Positions 15,498-16,633 of a DNA stretch of 16,633 nt are shown one piece after another. The stretch's first letter is position 1; every line of letters starts with the position of its first letter. The notes below the pieces were generated by a model. That model was not told the DNA's origin. It saw nothing but the letters and a program-made list of their open reading frames with translations, and made no database searches. The translations under genes were made by a program, and so were the position numbers. The stretch is from an uncultured beta proteobacterium. Lineage in GTDB: Bacteria > Pseudomonadota > Gammaproteobacteria > Burkholderiales > Burkholderiaceae. The stretch is from positions 1 to 16,633 of the forward strand of contig CAJAFJ010000351.1 in the NCBI GenBank assembly GCA_903938955.1, in the 5' to 3' direction.

Positions 15498-16502
15498 ATG
15501 AATGAACTTGCCTTGATTTGGTTGCAGTTCGCACTCTGCGTCGGGCTCATTGGGGCGGCCGGGCTGCGGCTGATTCGGTATGGCGATGCCATTGCCGAAC
15601 TGACGGGACTCTCACGCAGTTGGGTTGGCTTGATTCTGGTGGCCACAGTGACCTCGTTGCCGGAGCTGGTGACGGGCCTGAGTGCCGTCACACTGGCATC
15701 GGCGCCGGACATCGCCATCGGCGATGCGCTGGGCAGTTGTGTCTTCAATCTGGCCATTCTGGCGTTGGTCGATATTTTTTACCGCAAGGACCCGGTTTAC
15801 GCCATCGCCAGTCGCGGACACATATTGCCTGCCGGGTTCGGTGTCATTCTGCTGACGGCGGTGGCCATGATTTTGGTCTTGAGCGCGCAAGGCGTCATGC
15901 CGCAGTTGGGCCATGTGAGCCTGGGCAGTGTGGTTCTGGTGACGCTGTACGCCCTGTCGATGCGGGTGATTTACAAAGTTGAGCAGCGACACCATGAACC
16001 GGCAAAGCCCAAGACCACGACGCTCAGCCTGAAAGAAGCCTTGATGGGCTACGCCGTGGCATCCATCGTGATTGTCGGCAGCGGCATCTGGTTGCCTTTG
16101 CTCGGCGTCGAATTGGCGCGCATCATGGGCTGGTCGAACTCTTTTGTGGGCACGCTTTTTGTGGCCATGGCCACTTCAGTGCCGGAGTTGGCCACCACCC
16201 TCGGCGCCCTGCGCATCGGCGCGGTCGACCTGGCCATTGGTAGTCTGCTGGGCAGCAACCTGTTTGATATTCTGGTCATCGCCCTGGATGATCTGGCCTA
16301 CCAGCCTGGCGCTTTGTACGAGCAGGTGTCATCGCTGCACATCGTGTCTGCGCTCACCGCAGCCATGATGACGGGGGCTGTCATCGTGGCCTTGACCTAT
16401 CGCCCGGTGTCCCGGGTCTGGCACCTTGCCAGTTGGGCCAGCATGGCCTTGCTGGCCCTGTACATCCTGAATGCCGTGCTGCAGTACCGGCACGGACATT
16501 GA
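15498..16502 (+). CDS. CaCA-family sodium/calcium exchanger
   Basis: A 334-residue membrane protein with about ten spans and the two alpha repeats of the CaCA superfamily. Alpha-1 (about 43-90) holds ATVTSLPEL and GDALGSCVFN; alpha-2 (about 215-262) holds AMATSVPEL and GSLLGSNLFD. The Glu in each PEL and the Ser/Asn in GSN-type motifs form the ion sites. The first repeat has Cys where Asn is usual in GSN. Length is normal for bacterial YrbG-type exchangers. I chose the ATG at 15498 because it begins directly with a membrane-span sequence; in-frame starts at 15423 and 15477 would add a polar leader. No strong ribosome binding site is seen. It lies divergent from the first antiporter and convergent with the second. 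Confidence 0.88.
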   Translation: MNELALIWLQFALCVGLIGAAGLRLIRYGDAIAELTGLSRSWVGLILVATVTSLPELVTGLSAVTLASAPDIAIGDALGSCVFNLAILALVDIFYRKDPVYAIASRGHILPAGFGVILLTAVAMILVLSAQGVMPQLGHVSLGSVVLVTLYALSMRVIYKVEQRHHEPAKPKTTTLSLKEALMGYAVASIVIVGSGIWLPLLGVELARIMGWSNSFVGTLFVAMATSVPELATTLGALRIGAVDLAIGSLLGSNLFDILVIALDDLAYQPGALYEQVSSLHIVSALTAAMMTGAVIVALTYRPVSRVWHLASWASMALLALYILNAVLQYRHGH

Positions 16503-16516
16503 CAGACCCGCCAGAA

Positions 16517-16633
16517 TCAAAGCAGGCGAAAAGCCGCTACCGCCACCAGCGTTGGCGGTAGCGCCGCGATCAGCAGGCCCAGCGGGTGGATGACGCCATC
16601 GGCAAATTTCTCTTTCAGAATCGAGGCCCCCGC
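16517..16633 (-). CDS. second putative Na+/H+ antiporter, C-terminal end only
   Basis: Minus-strand frame open from the window edge to TGA at 16517-16519, 38 residues ending IHPLGLLIAALPPTLVAVAA then FRLL. The first antiporter ends IHPLGLLIAATPATITAILA then FRLL at the same distance from its stop, so this is a paralogue. The gene is convergent with the exchanger with only 14 bases between stops. An 11-bp perfect inverted repeat (16535-16545 and 16553-16563) within its last codons may end the exchanger transcript. The N-terminal bulk is outside the window. Confidence 0.85.
   Translation of the reverse strand, partial: AGASILKEKFADGVIHPLGLLIAALPPTLVAVAAFRLL

Overview
The window looks like chromosomal DNA of a Comamonadaceae betaproteobacterium (Rhodoferax/Polaromonas-like). 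The evidence is high GC, closely packed genes and the character of the proteins. It is inferred from reading, not from a search. No rRNA, tRNA, CRISPR array or intact insertion sequence was recognised.

Left third (1-6450), a D-/L-alanine module. A TyrR/PhhR-like sigma-54 activator (minus strand, C-terminus cut by the window edge) faces a plus-strand series: D-amino acid dehydrogenase (dadA), an alanine/glycine:cation symporter, alanine racemase, a RidA-family imine deaminase and a UPF0126/TRIC-like membrane protein. A well-spaced -24/-12 sigma-54 promoter lies just upstream of dadA. A TyrR-box-like palindrome and a possible IHF site lie in the same divergent intergenic region. The proposed logic is uptake by the symporter, L-to-D conversion by the racemase, oxidation by DadA, and clearance of the imine product by RidA. 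A large hairpin or REP-like element separates dadA from the symporter, and a strong hairpin closes the cluster.

Middle scar (6450-7810). A decayed DNA-methyltransferase gene carries an internal deletion and a terminal frameshift. It is followed by an apparently intact RelE/ParE-type toxin-antitoxin pair and then by an antiparallel molbindin (Mop/TOBE) gene cut after about 25 codons. This reads as a deletion or rearrangement junction. To its right is a periplasmic sulfate-binding protein gene with no permease or ATPase genes next to it.

Right half (8968-16633). There is an APH-like/P-loop kinase fusion, an orphan membrane-bound hybrid histidine kinase, and a divergent ferredoxin-NADP reductase (fpr). 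These are followed by an ion-transport cluster. It contains a putative Na+/H+ antiporter preceded by a 56-residue single-span membrane protein gene, a divergent CaCA-type Na+/Ca2+ exchanger, and the C-terminus of a second antiporter paralogue at the window edge.

The observations most worth following are the sigma-54/TyrR-type control of an alanine racemization/oxidation operon that includes RidA and a TRIC-like protein, the small membrane protein paired with the antiporter, and the layered scar around the toxin-antitoxin pair.
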